Assembly (NCBI GenBank): GCA_001604135.1
Contig: LVAT01000005.1
Location: 124,001-188,000, forward strand
DNA from: Clostridiales bacterium Firm_14
Lineage (GTDB): Bacteria; Bacillota; Clostridia; Saccharofermentanales; Saccharofermentanaceae
Reading direction: 5' to 3'
DNA length: 64,000 nt
Under the pieces are notes generated by a model. That model had not been told where the DNA came from. It was given only the letters and a program-made list of their open reading frames with translations, and ran no database searches. Below, piece after piece: positions 16,557 to 25,361 of this stretch. Every line of letters starts with the position of its first letter. Position 1 is the first letter of the stretch. Made by a program: the position numbers and the translations under genes.

Positions 16557-17092
16557 TTGATTTCTCTGTAATTTTTGCCGGTTTCGGCGGTCAGGGAATC
16601 CTCTCCGCAGGCAAGATGGCAGCAGAAGCTGCTCTTTATGAAGGCAAGGAAGTATCCTGGTTCCCGTCTTACGGACCTGAGATGCGTGGCGGCACAGCTA
16701 ACTGCTCAGTAGTTTTCTCTGATGAGCCTATCGGATCACCTGTAGTTAACGATGCTGACGTTGTTATCTGCCTCAATCAGCCTTCAATGGAGAAGTTCGA
16801 GAAGCAGTTAAAGCCCGGTGCTTTGATGATCCTCGATTCTTCACTCATCAAGACAAGACCTACAAGAACAGACATCAAGGTCATCGCTATGGAAGCTTCC
16901 GATATCGCTTCCGAGCTCGGCAAGATGATGTTCGCTCCTATCACAATGCTCGGCTGCATGGCTACGGCAACAGGCTGCTTTACAAGAGATTCTTTCGAGA
17001 AGTCTCTTTATGAGATCCTTCCTGAGAGAAAGCACAACCTGATCCCGATCAACATGGAAGCATTTGACAGGGGAGCAGCGTTCGCTAAGTAA
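16553..17092 (+). CDS. korC: 2-oxoacid:ferredoxin oxidoreductase gamma subunit
   Basis: 179 residues. The N-terminal GFGGQGILSAGKMAAEA and WFPSYGPEMRGGTANCSV are the marks of the gamma (POR/KOR domain) subunit that contributes to CoA and interface binding. It is the last gene of the operon and is followed by a strong terminator. Confidence 0.93.
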   Translation: MIDFSVIFAGFGGQGILSAGKMAAEAALYEGKEVSWFPSYGPEMRGGTANCSVVFSDEPIGSPVVNDADVVICLNQPSMEKFEKQLKPGALMILDSSLIKTRPTRTDIKVIAMEASDIASELGKMMFAPITMLGCMATATGCFTRDSFEKSLYEILPERKHNLIPINMEAFDRGAAFAK

Positions 17093-17121
17093 GCCCAATA
17101 AACAACTGAAAAGTAATTAAA

Positions 17122-17146
17122 GCCGGCAGATTCTGCCGGCTTTTTT
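17122..17146 (+). terminator. Intrinsic terminator of the kor operon
   Basis: GCCGGCA (17122) pairs with TGCCGGC (17134-17140), followed by TTTTTT. It closes the kor operon; the remaining bases to 17321 are very AT-rich and show no clear promoter. Confidence 0.9.
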
Positions 17147-17321
17147 ATTCCTATTTATAAAGTAAATCAATTATTTATTATCCAATCAAGCAAAATATCG
17201 GTAATTTACATAATCAAAAATATTTTATTGATATTTAATCGAAATCGTTGCTTTTTGTTATTTTTATGTTAGTATTCTTAAAAGAAATTAAAATTTGTAA
17301 AAGTGTATTATAGGGGGAGTT

Positions 17322-18383
17322 ATGAAAATACGTGTTGCCGTATTGGATAACGATGGTGTCTATTTAGACCGTTTTGTATCAGCATTCAGTGCAAGATATG
17401 CTGATAAGGTTGAGCTTTATTCTTTTACTGATCCCGAGATCGCATTAAACACTCTGGCTTCAAACAGGATCGATGTCTTTGTCGCGAGCGAGAATTTTAC
17501 GATCGATCAGAACGCCATCCCTTCCAAGTGCGTTTTCGCTTATTTTGTCGATAGTACAGGAATTGATTCATTTAATAACTGCAGTGCTATCTGCAAGTTC
17601 CAGAAGGCAGATTTGATATATAAGCAGTTCCTGAGTCTTTATTCTGAGAAGGCCGGGGGAATTTCGAGCCTGAAACTCGATGATGACAGCACCAAGGTTA
17701 TTGTTTTTTCTTCTCCTTGTGGAGGCGTCGGAACTTCTACAGTTGCGGCTGCCTGTGCTAAGCATTTCAGTGATAACGGCAATAACGTTTTGTATCTTAA
17801 TCTCGAGACGTTTGGCTCTTCTGAGAGCTTCTTTGAAGGAGACGGTCAGTTTGATATGGGTGAGGTTATCTATGCCCTTAAGAGCAAGAAGACTAACCTC
17901 AGTATGAAGCTCGAGAGCTGTGTCAGAAGAGATGCATCAGGAGTTATGTTCTATTCACCCACGGCTATTCCGCTCAATATGCTCGAGTTGACTAATGATG
18001 ACATTATCAGACTTATCGAAGAACTGAAACTGACAGGTTCATATAATTACATTATCGTCGATTCCGGTTTCGGCCTCGATTCTAATCACCAGAAGATATA
18101 TAAGCTGGCTCACGCGGTTGTCTGGGTCACTAATGGTGAGGATATTGCTAACAATAAGATCATCCGCGCTTATAATGCTGCTGCATTACTTGATCAGACA
18201 AAGAACACTGACATCACCGACAATCTCAGACTCATTTATAACAATTTCTCGAGTAAGACCGGTAAATATGTTGATGGCGCTGAGATCAAAGTCATCGGTG
18301 GAACACAGGTATTTGTACATACAAGTGCCAGACAGGTAGTGGATCAGATTTCAAGTCTGGGAATGTTCGACAATATCGTTTGA
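17322..18383 (+). CDS. tadZ: TadZ/CpaE-like pilus assembly ATPase
   Basis: 353 residues. The first 110 residues look like a receiver-like (pseudo-response-regulator) domain, and the rest is a MinD/ParA-like domain beginning FSSPCGGVGTSTVAAA. TadZ/CpaE proteins mark the cell position of Tad pilus assembly. The P-loop is atypical: the ParA signature Lys is Cys and the usual GK(T/S) is GTS, so ATP hydrolysis may be weak or absent. It is the first gene of the Tad locus, 14 bases before cpaF. Confidence 0.82.
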   Translation: MKIRVAVLDNDGVYLDRFVSAFSARYADKVELYSFTDPEIALNTLASNRIDVFVASENFTIDQNAIPSKCVFAYFVDSTGIDSFNNCSAICKFQKADLIYKQFLSLYSEKAGGISSLKLDDDSTKVIVFSSPCGGVGTSTVAAACAKHFSDNGNNVLYLNLETFGSSESFFEGDGQFDMGEVIYALKSKKTNLSMKLESCVRRDASGVMFYSPTAIPLNMLELTNDDIIRLIEELKLTGSYNYIIVDSGFGLDSNHQKIYKLAHAVVWVTNGEDIANNKIIRAYNAAALLDQTKNTDITDNLRLIYNNFSSKTGKYVDGAEIKVIGGTQVFVHTSARQVVDQISSLGMFDNIV

Positions 18384-18396
18384 GGGAGATTAGAAA

Positions 18397-19635
18397 GTGG
18401 ATTTTGAGAAGGAACAACAACTGGTTGCTGAATTAAAGCGTATAGTAACCGAGACAATGTCTCTCAAGAACGTCACTGATGAGGAGCTTGAAGACAAAGT
18501 AGAAGATCTGGTTAACCAGCATTTGGGAGACCAGTATTGTTCCATTGAACAGAGAGTTTCTATTGTCGAGCAGGTTTACAGTTCGATCCGCGGCTTCGGA
18601 TTGCTTGATTCGATAATCAAGGATGAGACTATTACCGAGGTAATGATCAACGGACCCGAGAACATCTTCATTGAGCAGAATGGCCGTTTGTTTAAGCTTG
18701 ACAGGCAGTTCGAAAGCCAGAGAAAGCTTGAGGATGTTATTCAGAGAATCGTTGGCCTTGCCGGCCGTGAAGTTAACCAGGCAAATCCTATCTGCGATAC
18801 GAGACTTCCTGACGGTTCCCGTGTTAACGTGGTTTTGCCGCCTGTAGCCCTTTGCGGACCTACGGTAACTATCCGTAAGTTCTCCAAAGACCCTATGACG
18901 ATCGAGAAATTGATAGCTTATGGATCTCTTACCCAGGAGATCGCTGATAAATTAGAGATCCTGGTCAAGGCAAAATACAACATCTTCATCTGTGGCGGTA
19001 CAGGTTCAGGTAAAACAACATTCCTTAATGCATTATCTAACTACATCCCCAAGGATGAACGTGTTATTACGATCGAGGACTCTGCCGAGCTTCAGATCAA
19101 GGGTATAGAGAACCTTGTAAGCCTTGAAACCCGTAATGCAAATACTGCCGGTGCCGGTGCGATCACCATCAGAGATCTTATCAAGTCTTCTCTCCGTATG
19201 AGACCTGAGCGAATCGTTGTAGGTGAGGTCCGTGGAGGCGAGGCGCTCGATATGCTTCAGGCCATGAATACCGGCCACGACGGTTCTCTTTCCACAGGCC
19301 ACGCAAACTCGGTTCACGATATGCTCAGCCGTCTTGAGACCATGGTACTTCAGGGTGCTGCCGGTCTCCCTTTGGAGGCTATAAGACAGCAGATAGCTTC
19401 AGCAGTTGATATCATTATCCACTTATCGAGACTTAGAGATAAGTCACGTAAGACTATGGAGATATGTGAAGTAGTCGGATATGAGAACGGTCAGATCCTT
19501 CTTAATACCTTGTATAAGTTTGAAGAAGATGAGAATTCTACTCTTGATAAAGTTTCAGGAAGCCTTAAGAGAACTGAGAACAAGATGCAGAATGACTTTA
19601 AATTGATCCTTGCCGGATACAGGGGGGTATTCTGA
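18397..19635 (+). CDS. cpaF: Tad pilus secretion ATPase CpaF/TadA
   Basis: 412 residues, GTG start with GGGAG upstream. This is the hexameric type II/IV secretion ATPase that powers Tad pilus extension and retraction. Visible are the N-terminal helical domain, RLPDGSRVNVVLPP, Walker A CGGTGSGKTT (residues about 199-208), the Asp-box region ITIEDSAEL, Walker B ERIVVGEVRGGE (271-282) and the His box STGHANSVHD. All motifs are intact. It starts just after tadZ and is followed by the two TadB/TadC-like platform genes. Confidence 0.95.
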   Translation: MDFEKEQQLVAELKRIVTETMSLKNVTDEELEDKVEDLVNQHLGDQYCSIEQRVSIVEQVYSSIRGFGLLDSIIKDETITEVMINGPENIFIEQNGRLFKLDRQFESQRKLEDVIQRIVGLAGREVNQANPICDTRLPDGSRVNVVLPPVALCGPTVTIRKFSKDPMTIEKLIAYGSLTQEIADKLEILVKAKYNIFICGGTGSGKTTFLNALSNYIPKDERVITIEDSAELQIKGIENLVSLETRNANTAGAGAITIRDLIKSSLRMRPERIVVGEVRGGEALDMLQAMNTGHDGSLSTGHANSVHDMLSRLETMVLQGAAGLPLEAIRQQIASAVDIIIHLSRLRDKSRKTMEICEVVGYENGQILLNTLYKFEEDENSTLDKVSGSLKRTENKMQNDFKLILAGYRGVF

Positions 19636-19636
19636 T

Positions 19637-20482
19637 ATGGCAAAAAAGGAAAGAGGACCTCAGTTTATTCCTTCGGCGCTTAATACACCGATGATCAACT
19701 ACAATGAGTACTACATGAATATTCAGGAAAAGATCCTTACTTTTCTCATTGGTTTTGTTGGTGGTGGTATATTAGGATTGATTTTTTATGGTAATCAGTT
19801 TTTGGATGAAGAGGGACATGCCACCAGAGCTACTGCAATTGGCAATGTAGTTATCTTCATCGTCATAGGACTGATTGCATGCAAGTTCCTGTTTCCTATG
19901 AGAACTAATTCCTTGCGAGAAAAACGCAGAAAGGATCTGCGCAAGCAGTTTAGAAGTTTCTTAGAGGCATTGGCTGTTTCGCTCTCAAGCGGTATGAATA
20001 TGTCTGACTCATTATTAAGCGCTCATAACGATTTGATAACTGAGTTTTCTGACGATGCTTATATTGTTGCAGAGATAAAAGAAATGATAGACGGAATGCA
20101 AAACAATATTCCTATTGAAGATATGATGGCAGCTCTTGGTGAAAGAAGCAGTATAGATGACATCAAAAATTTCGGCGTGGTATTTGAGTTGTGTTACCGT
20201 GCCGGCGGTAATATGAAGGATATTGTAAGAAGAACCAGCGATATCATCAGCGAGAAGATAGAGATTGAATCTGAGATCGAGACCGCGCTTACATCTAATA
20301 AATCTCAGTTTACTATTATGATGATCATTCCTGTCGGCCTTGTTTTTATGATGCGTTTTATGATGACAGGTTTTGCCGAAAGCTTTGCAACTGTTCCTGG
20401 TGTAATTGCGATAACGATTGCTGTTGGCATTTTTATCGGTGCTTATAAACTCGGAAATAAGATCATGGATATTAAGGGGTGA
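19637..20482 (+). CDS. tadB: TadB-like pilus platform protein (type II secretion F family)
   Basis: 281 residues from ATG 19637, which has AGGGGGG upstream. There are two N-terminal helices (about 30-50 and 70-90), a cytoplasmic four-helix domain (FRSFLEALAVSLSSGMNMSDSL, then FGVVFELCYRAGGNM), and two C-terminal helices. This is the T2SS-F fold of the inner-membrane platform that docks on CpaF. The order after cpaF supports TadB. Its stop overlaps the next gene. Confidence 0.87.
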   Translation: MAKKERGPQFIPSALNTPMINYNEYYMNIQEKILTFLIGFVGGGILGLIFYGNQFLDEEGHATRATAIGNVVIFIVIGLIACKFLFPMRTNSLREKRRKDLRKQFRSFLEALAVSLSSGMNMSDSLLSAHNDLITEFSDDAYIVAEIKEMIDGMQNNIPIEDMMAALGERSSIDDIKNFGVVFELCYRAGGNMKDIVRRTSDIISEKIEIESEIETALTSNKSQFTIMMIIPVGLVFMMRFMMTGFAESFATVPGVIAITIAVGIFIGAYKLGNKIMDIKG

Positions 20483-20487
20483 TAGCA

Positions 20488-21351
20488 TTGAGATTTGTAT
20501 TATTGTTTGTTGGAACTGTATTAGCGATCCTTTTTATAATCCAGCTTAATCGAGGAAAAGAATCTGCTTACTTATTTGAGAATTTGGATAGTAATAAATA
20601 TCCGCTTTCCGGTTTATATCCGGTTGGATATGCGTGGGCATCTAAAGGCATATTGCGTTTCAAAGGTGATTTTGCTACCGAACTGAAAATGCAGGCAGCA
20701 ATGCTTTATGAGCCTCAATACTGTGAATATTATGCATCAACAACTTGGTATCAGACGATTACATTGGTTCACTTTTTCTTGACTTTGACTTTTTTGATAG
20801 CGGGATGGATGTATGGTTCTGCAACTTTTATCATAATTGTGGGGTTAGCTATCTCAGCAGTAGCAGGATTTTTCTTTATGACACAGATGAAGAATAATCT
20901 CTCTGAGAGAACTGAAAAATGTGAGGCACAGTTACCTGAGGTTGTATCAACGATGGCTATTCTCGTAAACTCGGGAATGGTATTAAAGGATGCATGGGCT
21001 CTCGTTGCAGAAAAGAGCGAGGGTGAATTCAGCGATCTGATGAAGATAGCTGTTGAGAACATGAAGAACGGATATTCAGATGCAGATGCCATTTTCTTAT
21101 TTGGTAAAGCATCAAATTCCGGCGAGATAAAAAAGTTTGTAAGTGCGCTTCTTCAGAGCATGGAGAAGGGCGGAGCGGAACTTTCTTTATTCTTGGCTAA
21201 TCAATCTTCTGAATTATGGAAATTGAAAAGACAAAATATGTTGCAAGCCGGAGAGAAAGCCGCAACAAAATTGTTAGCTCCGATAGTCCTTATTTTTGTC
21301 GGAGTAATAATCGTGGTCATTACAGCAGCCTTTGCAGGAATGCTGTTTTGA
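20488..21351 (+). CDS. tadC: TadC-like pilus platform protein (type II secretion F family)
   Basis: About 287 residues from TTG 20488, preferred because AAGGGG lies eight bases upstream; a GTG at 20479 is the alternative. An N-terminal helix, two mid helices, the cytoplasmic domain with EAQLPEVVSTMAILVNSGM and the C-terminal helix LIFVGVIIVVITAAFAGM fit the second T2SS-F platform protein. TadB and TadC normally form a heteromeric platform with CpaF. Confidence 0.83.
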   Translation: MRFVLLFVGTVLAILFIIQLNRGKESAYLFENLDSNKYPLSGLYPVGYAWASKGILRFKGDFATELKMQAAMLYEPQYCEYYASTTWYQTITLVHFFLTLTFLIAGWMYGSATFIIIVGLAISAVAGFFFMTQMKNNLSERTEKCEAQLPEVVSTMAILVNSGMVLKDAWALVAEKSEGEFSDLMKIAVENMKNGYSDADAIFLFGKASNSGEIKKFVSALLQSMEKGGAELSLFLANQSSELWKLKRQNMLQAGEKAATKLLAPIVLIFVGVIIVVITAAFAGMLF

Positions 21352-21381
21352 TAAATATAAATTTTATTAGGAGGAAGTAGT

Positions 21382-21582
21382 ATGAGAAAAGTTTCCAAAA
21401 AGAAGTTCCTTAGTGAGTTATTAACCTCAGAGAGAGGTGACACTAACTTCATCTCAATCATCATCATTTTGGCTATTGTTGCATTTGTTGGTGCTATGTT
21501 TTTTGGCGTTGTAAAGACATTTATGCCTCAGTTCTTTTCGAACATAACAAATTTCTTTAGTAATGTCTTATCTGGTACTTAA
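21382..21582 (+). CDS. Small Flp-pilin candidate
   Basis: 66 residues with RBS AGGAGG. A basic N-terminus, then SERGDTNFISIIIILAIVAF, one hydrophobic helix and a short tail. Size, layout and position between tadC and the prepilin peptidase gene fit the major pilin subunit (Flp). The usual Glu at +5 after the processing Gly is absent (the residues after Gly are DTNFI), so processing as a classical type IVb pilin is uncertain. Confidence 0.6.
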   Translation: MRKVSKKKFLSELLTSERGDTNFISIIIILAIVAFVGAMFFGVVKTFMPQFFSNITNFFSNVLSGT

Positions 21583-21585
21583 TGA

Positions 21586-22287
21586 ATGATTAAACTTTGT
21601 TTTGGTTTTTTATGGGGGATTATAACTTTGTCAGTTTTTATTCTGACGAAGAAGTTTTATATTCCTTATTTAGTAGCTAAAAACGAAGGCAATAAGGTTA
21701 ATAGTGAAAAAACAGAGAGTAATCTTCAAGGGATTTCTAAAGCAGCGTTTATTATCATCGCCGTTATCTGTTCATTGTTATCTGCCGTATCCGGTTATAG
21801 GTTTGCAGGCGGGATCAGTGTAGCTGTTGTTTCAGGCTTGATTATATTCACGTTTGCTAATGGAATATTGAGCTGCATATTCGTTACGGATATGCAGCTG
21901 AAGATTATTCCGAATGCATGTGTTATTGTTGCTCTAGCTGCAAAGGTGATCTCTTTTGTTACGGATTTCATTCTTTATAGAGACCGTTTCCGCGACTCAA
22001 TTGTTTTCAGCTTCATAGTTGGAGCAGTCGGTTTTATATTTCTGTTTGTAATGTCAAAGATTACTCATGATGGAATTGGCATGGGAGATATAAAACTATT
22101 AAGTGCAATTGGTTTCTTATGTGGCCTTAAAACACTGTTTTTTACAATTATATTAGCTTTTATATTTGCTTCATTATTTTCACTTGTGTTGATAATTATG
22201 AAGAAAAAGTCTATCAAAGACAGCATTCCTTTTGGCCCTATGTTTTGGGTCGGTTTTCAGATTGCCGTTTTATTGTTGTTTGTTTAG
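21586..22287 (+). CDS. tadV: Prepilin peptidase (A24 family, TadV/CpaA-like)
   Basis: 233 residues, all membrane helices. The two catalytic Asp motifs of the aspartyl prepilin peptidases are seen: FVTDMQLKIIPN and GIGMGDIKLL (GxGD). It has no N-terminal methylase domain, as in CpaA/TadV. It would process the pilin candidate and the two TadE-like proteins encoded in the same locus. It starts three bases after the pilin candidate. Confidence 0.88.
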   Translation: MIKLCFGFLWGIITLSVFILTKKFYIPYLVAKNEGNKVNSEKTESNLQGISKAAFIIIAVICSLLSAVSGYRFAGGISVAVVSGLIIFTFANGILSCIFVTDMQLKIIPNACVIVALAAKVISFVTDFILYRDRFRDSIVFSFIVGAVGFIFLFVMSKITHDGIGMGDIKLLSAIGFLCGLKTLFFTIILAFIFASLFSLVLIIMKKKSIKDSIPFGPMFWVGFQIAVLLLFV

Positions 22288-22296
22288 GAAATATTT

Positions 22297-23754
22297 ATGA
22301 AGAATTCTACACTGATTACAGTTATGCTTATAGTTTTGATGGCGTTGGGTTGGACGTCTGCTTTGCTTGCTCCTCGTAATAAGGAACAGGAAGAGATCAA
22401 CTCACACATTATACAAGCAGAAGATTATATTGACAGACAGTTATATCAGAAGGCAATTGAAGAATATGATGCTGCTCTTGCAGTGAGAAATGATGAGCAT
22501 ATATGGGGATTAAAACTGGATGCTTATAAGAGTTTATATGAGTGGAATGATATTGATTTCTATAAGGGTTATTTGCAAGCTGCTACTACAGGTGCAAAGT
22601 TATTCCCGTTGAATGTTGATTTTCAGATCCGGTTGGCGGATTTATATATAAAAAAAGAGGATTATACATCTGCTTTTAAGAGTTTATCTGATGCTGTAGC
22701 AGCCGGAAATAAAGATGAGCATGTAGCTAAATATTTATTTGATGTAACTTATGCTTTTAAAGTGCAAAAGGCTCTTTATAATGATTATAGATCTTATTGT
22801 AATGAGTTTTATACAGTTTCCAGGAAAAAAGATAACATCTATTACCTTAAAGCTTCTGATTATACCTATGATTACAATAAGCTGTATTCGTTTGCAGGTC
22901 CTATTGGGGAAGATGGAATAAGACTTATTAAGAATGAGTTAGGTACTTACATTATCGATGCTAAGAATGTTATTCAGGGAATTATAAAATTTGAACCTGA
23001 GGATTGTGGTGTTTATGCTGATGGATTGATTCCGATCAAACAAGATGGTAAGTATTCATATTACGATATTTTAGGTGATATTCAGTTTGACGGTGCTACT
23101 TTCGATTATGCCGGAACATTTACGAATGGTACAGCTGCTGTCTGTGTGGATAAAAAATGGAAGATTATAAATAAAGATGGCAACCCGATCGATGATAAGG
23201 TATTTGATGATATTGTCTTATTCTCAGATGGAACTTACACCAGGAAGGATGTTAAGTTATTCAAATACGATGGAAAATATCACTTAACCGTAAAAGGTGA
23301 AGATCGTGGTTCATTTGACGGAGCCGATATTCTTACCGATGATGGTTTGATAGCTGTTTGTGTAAATGGAAAATGGGGATATGTTGATTTTGAAGGTGAG
23401 ATGAAGATTGAACCTCAGTTTATGCTTGCCAGGAGTTTTTCTAATGGGTTAGCTGCAGTATTCAATGGCGAGAGTTGGGGATTTATTAATAAGGACGGTC
23501 AATTAGCCATAGCTTATCAATTCCTGGATGTTGATTACTTTGATAAGAACCGTAATTGTATGGTTGCCCTCTATGTCGAAGAAGAAAAGACTGTGGATAT
23601 TAATGAGGAGATCACAGATGGCGAAGTTCTTAAAGAAACAAGACATGAATATGCGCAAGCAAAAGATGATGGTACGACTGAGATTACAGGCACTAAGCGT
23701 GTAGTCGTAAAGTATAAAAGATACCAGTTAATTACTTTATATAATGAGATTTAA
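22297..23754 (+). CDS. WG-repeat protein with N-terminal TPR-like region
   Basis: 485 residues with an N-terminal membrane helix (about 6-26), TPR-like helices (ALAVRNDEHIWGLKLDAYKS, ADLYIKKEDYTSAFKSL) at about 35-140 and then a run of WG-type beta repeats (ITQDGKYSYYDILG-like, NGKWGYVDFEG, NGESWGFINKDG). WG repeats form beta-propeller-like surfaces of unknown ligand. It lies in the Tad locus where a TadD-like TPR pilotin is often found, but the WG part is not a known Tad component. Function unknown. Confidence 0.72.
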   Translation: MKNSTLITVMLIVLMALGWTSALLAPRNKEQEEINSHIIQAEDYIDRQLYQKAIEEYDAALAVRNDEHIWGLKLDAYKSLYEWNDIDFYKGYLQAATTGAKLFPLNVDFQIRLADLYIKKEDYTSAFKSLSDAVAAGNKDEHVAKYLFDVTYAFKVQKALYNDYRSYCNEFYTVSRKKDNIYYLKASDYTYDYNKLYSFAGPIGEDGIRLIKNELGTYIIDAKNVIQGIIKFEPEDCGVYADGLIPIKQDGKYSYYDILGDIQFDGATFDYAGTFTNGTAAVCVDKKWKIINKDGNPIDDKVFDDIVLFSDGTYTRKDVKLFKYDGKYHLTVKGEDRGSFDGADILTDDGLIAVCVNGKWGYVDFEGEMKIEPQFMLARSFSNGLAAVFNGESWGFINKDGQLAIAYQFLDVDYFDKNRNCMVALYVEEEKTVDINEEITDGEVLKETRHEYAQAKDDGTTEITGTKRVVVKYKRYQLITLYNEI

Positions 23755-23779
23755 CTGAATAATAGGAGGAATTTTGAAA

Positions 23780-24682
23780 ATGAAAAAAACTAAGATCTTA
23801 ATTGGCTCGATTATCATGGCAGCTGCTTTACTTGTAACAAGCTGCGGTGGCTCCGGTTCCGGTTCCGGTTCCGGCTCCGGTGCTCAGGGTAAATCAGGCG
23901 GCGGAAAGAAAGAGGTTTTTGAGATCGAAGACGGAGTGATTTACGGACTTACCGACAGCGGCAAAAAAGAGAAGGAAATTGTAATTCCTGCAGGTTGTAC
24001 GGAATTTGTCGGCGCAATAATTGACGGTGCTTCTTTTACTACCGTGTCGTTTGAATCAGACGATGATATAGCTATTAAGCTAGCATTTTCCGGTTCAGAA
24101 ACATTAGAGAATATCACATTACCAAAGAATCTTAAGTCTTTTAACCCTATGGTCTTCCAAAATTGTACCGCGTTAAAAGGCATTACTATTCCTGATGGAA
24201 TAACCGAACTGCCAATAGCATCATTTAACGGCTGCACAAACCTTAAGACAGTTACACTTAGCAATTCATTAACCAAGATCGGATCGGACTGTTTTGCTGA
24301 TTGCTCCAGTCTTGAAGGTATTAGTTTTCCTTCTACTCTTAAGTCGATCGGCAGAGAGGCATTTGACGGTTGTTCTTCGATTAAAAGCATAGAGCTTCCG
24401 GAAGGATTGACTACATTAGATGACAGCGTTTTTAGTTATTGTGAATCTTTAACAACCGTTAAACTCCCGGCTTCTCTTAAAGAAGTAGGAATAAACATGC
24501 TTTATAAATCTGGAGTAACAGATATTTATGTTCCAGCAGACATGGAGCTTACAAGTTATGATTCGACTTCTTTTTTAAATCCCGGTTCTCAAGTTGCGAT
24601 CAAGGTTCATATTGCTCAAGGTTCATGGGCAGATCAGAATTTTGATGAAGTATTCCCAGGAGCAGAGAAAGTGTATGATTAA
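23780..24682 (+). CDS. BspA-type leucine-rich-repeat lipoprotein
   Basis: About 300 residues from ATG 23780 (AGGAGGA nine bases upstream). Signal peptide with lipobox LVTSC, then a Gly-Ser tandem linker, then LRR_5 (BspA-like) repeats such as LKTVTLSNSLTKIGSDCFAD and LEGISFPSTLKSIGREAFDG. BspA-type repeats are found in surface proteins that bind host or matrix molecules, but many have unknown ligands. The position inside the Tad locus suggests an extracytoplasmic partner of the pilus. Its end overlaps the next TadE-like gene by eight bases. Confidence 0.82.
   Translation: MKKTKILIGSIIMAAALLVTSCGGSGSGSGSGSGAQGKSGGGKKEVFEIEDGVIYGLTDSGKKEKEIVIPAGCTEFVGAIIDGASFTTVSFESDDDIAIKLAFSGSETLENITLPKNLKSFNPMVFQNCTALKGITIPDGITELPIASFNGCTNLKTVTLSNSLTKIGSDCFADCSSLEGISFPSTLKSIGREAFDGCSSIKSIELPEGLTTLDDSVFSYCESLTTVKLPASLKEVGINMLYKSGVTDIYVPADMELTSYDSTSFLNPGSQVAIKVHIAQGSWADQNFDEVFPGAEKVYD
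23846..23881 (+). repeat. Gly-Ser hexanucleotide tandem repeat
   Basis: About six units of GGTTCC/GGCTCC encode the Gly-Ser linker after the lipobox Cys. Such a tract can change length by slippage in frame, so linker length may vary between strains. Confidence 0.8.
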
Positions 24683-25334
24683 ACGTTTCATTAATCAAAT
24701 TAGAGATGAGAATGGAACAATAATGATCGAATCCACATATTGTATGTTGGCGGCAATGATCGTGATGATTTTCATTGTCGGTTTGGGATTCATTTATTAT
24801 CAACATGTTATGTTTGTTGTTGCTTGTGATCAGGTTGCTGAAGAAGTGGTGCAAACATATAAACTTAAGAATGTAACTCATAATGTTGAAGTAACTCAGG
24901 CAGATGTCGAGCACGACAGTCTTGGGTTTTATAGATATTTATGGGGAACCATTCAAAGTTCAAGTCAGGATCACCTGGAAGTATTAGTTAATGAAAGATT
25001 ATCGCAGACTTCTTTTGCACTTGATGGTGGTAATGCTACAGTTGAGATTGTCCCGCATATTGATGATATCGGCAGAAGACATTATGCTGTAACGATCACT
25101 AAACCTTATAAAACCTTATTCTCTAATTTTTTTAATGGCTCTGTCTTCAAAGCACTTAAAATAGATAATAATATGACTACAACTGTTTATGTTGAAGGTA
25201 CGGATATTTCCCATATTACAAACACAGTCGATTTTACTTTATATGGTATGCGCTTTCTTGAAAAGTGGGAAGTTACAGGTATTATCTCTAGTTTTTGTTC
25301 TTTGTTTAATACAATTTGGAAATTTTTCACGTAA
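24675..25334 (+). CDS. TadE-like pseudopilin
   Basis: 219 residues from ATG 24675. The N-terminus IRDENGTIMIESTYCMLAAM gives a type IVb-type prepilin signal (Gly, then Glu at +5), one long hydrophobic helix and an extracytoplasmic domain of about 170 residues. This matches TadE/TadF minor pseudopilins, which TadV-type peptidases process. The gene overlaps the LRR lipoprotein gene and precedes an 843-residue protein gene by 27 bases. Confidence 0.78.
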   Translation: MIKRFINQIRDENGTIMIESTYCMLAAMIVMIFIVGLGFIYYQHVMFVVACDQVAEEVVQTYKLKNVTHNVEVTQADVEHDSLGFYRYLWGTIQSSSQDHLEVLVNERLSQTSFALDGGNATVEIVPHIDDIGRRHYAVTITKPYKTLFSNFFNGSVFKALKIDNNMTTTVYVEGTDISHITNTVDFTLYGMRFLEKWEVTGIISSFCSLFNTIWKFFT

Positions 25335-25361
25335 TCATTTTATCTGTGTTGGAGGGTCTGT

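Noticed and set aside
17147-17321. A promoter for the Tad locus
   Set aside because: The region is so AT-rich that several weak matches (such as TTGCTT with TATTCT at 19 bases) occur; none stands out.
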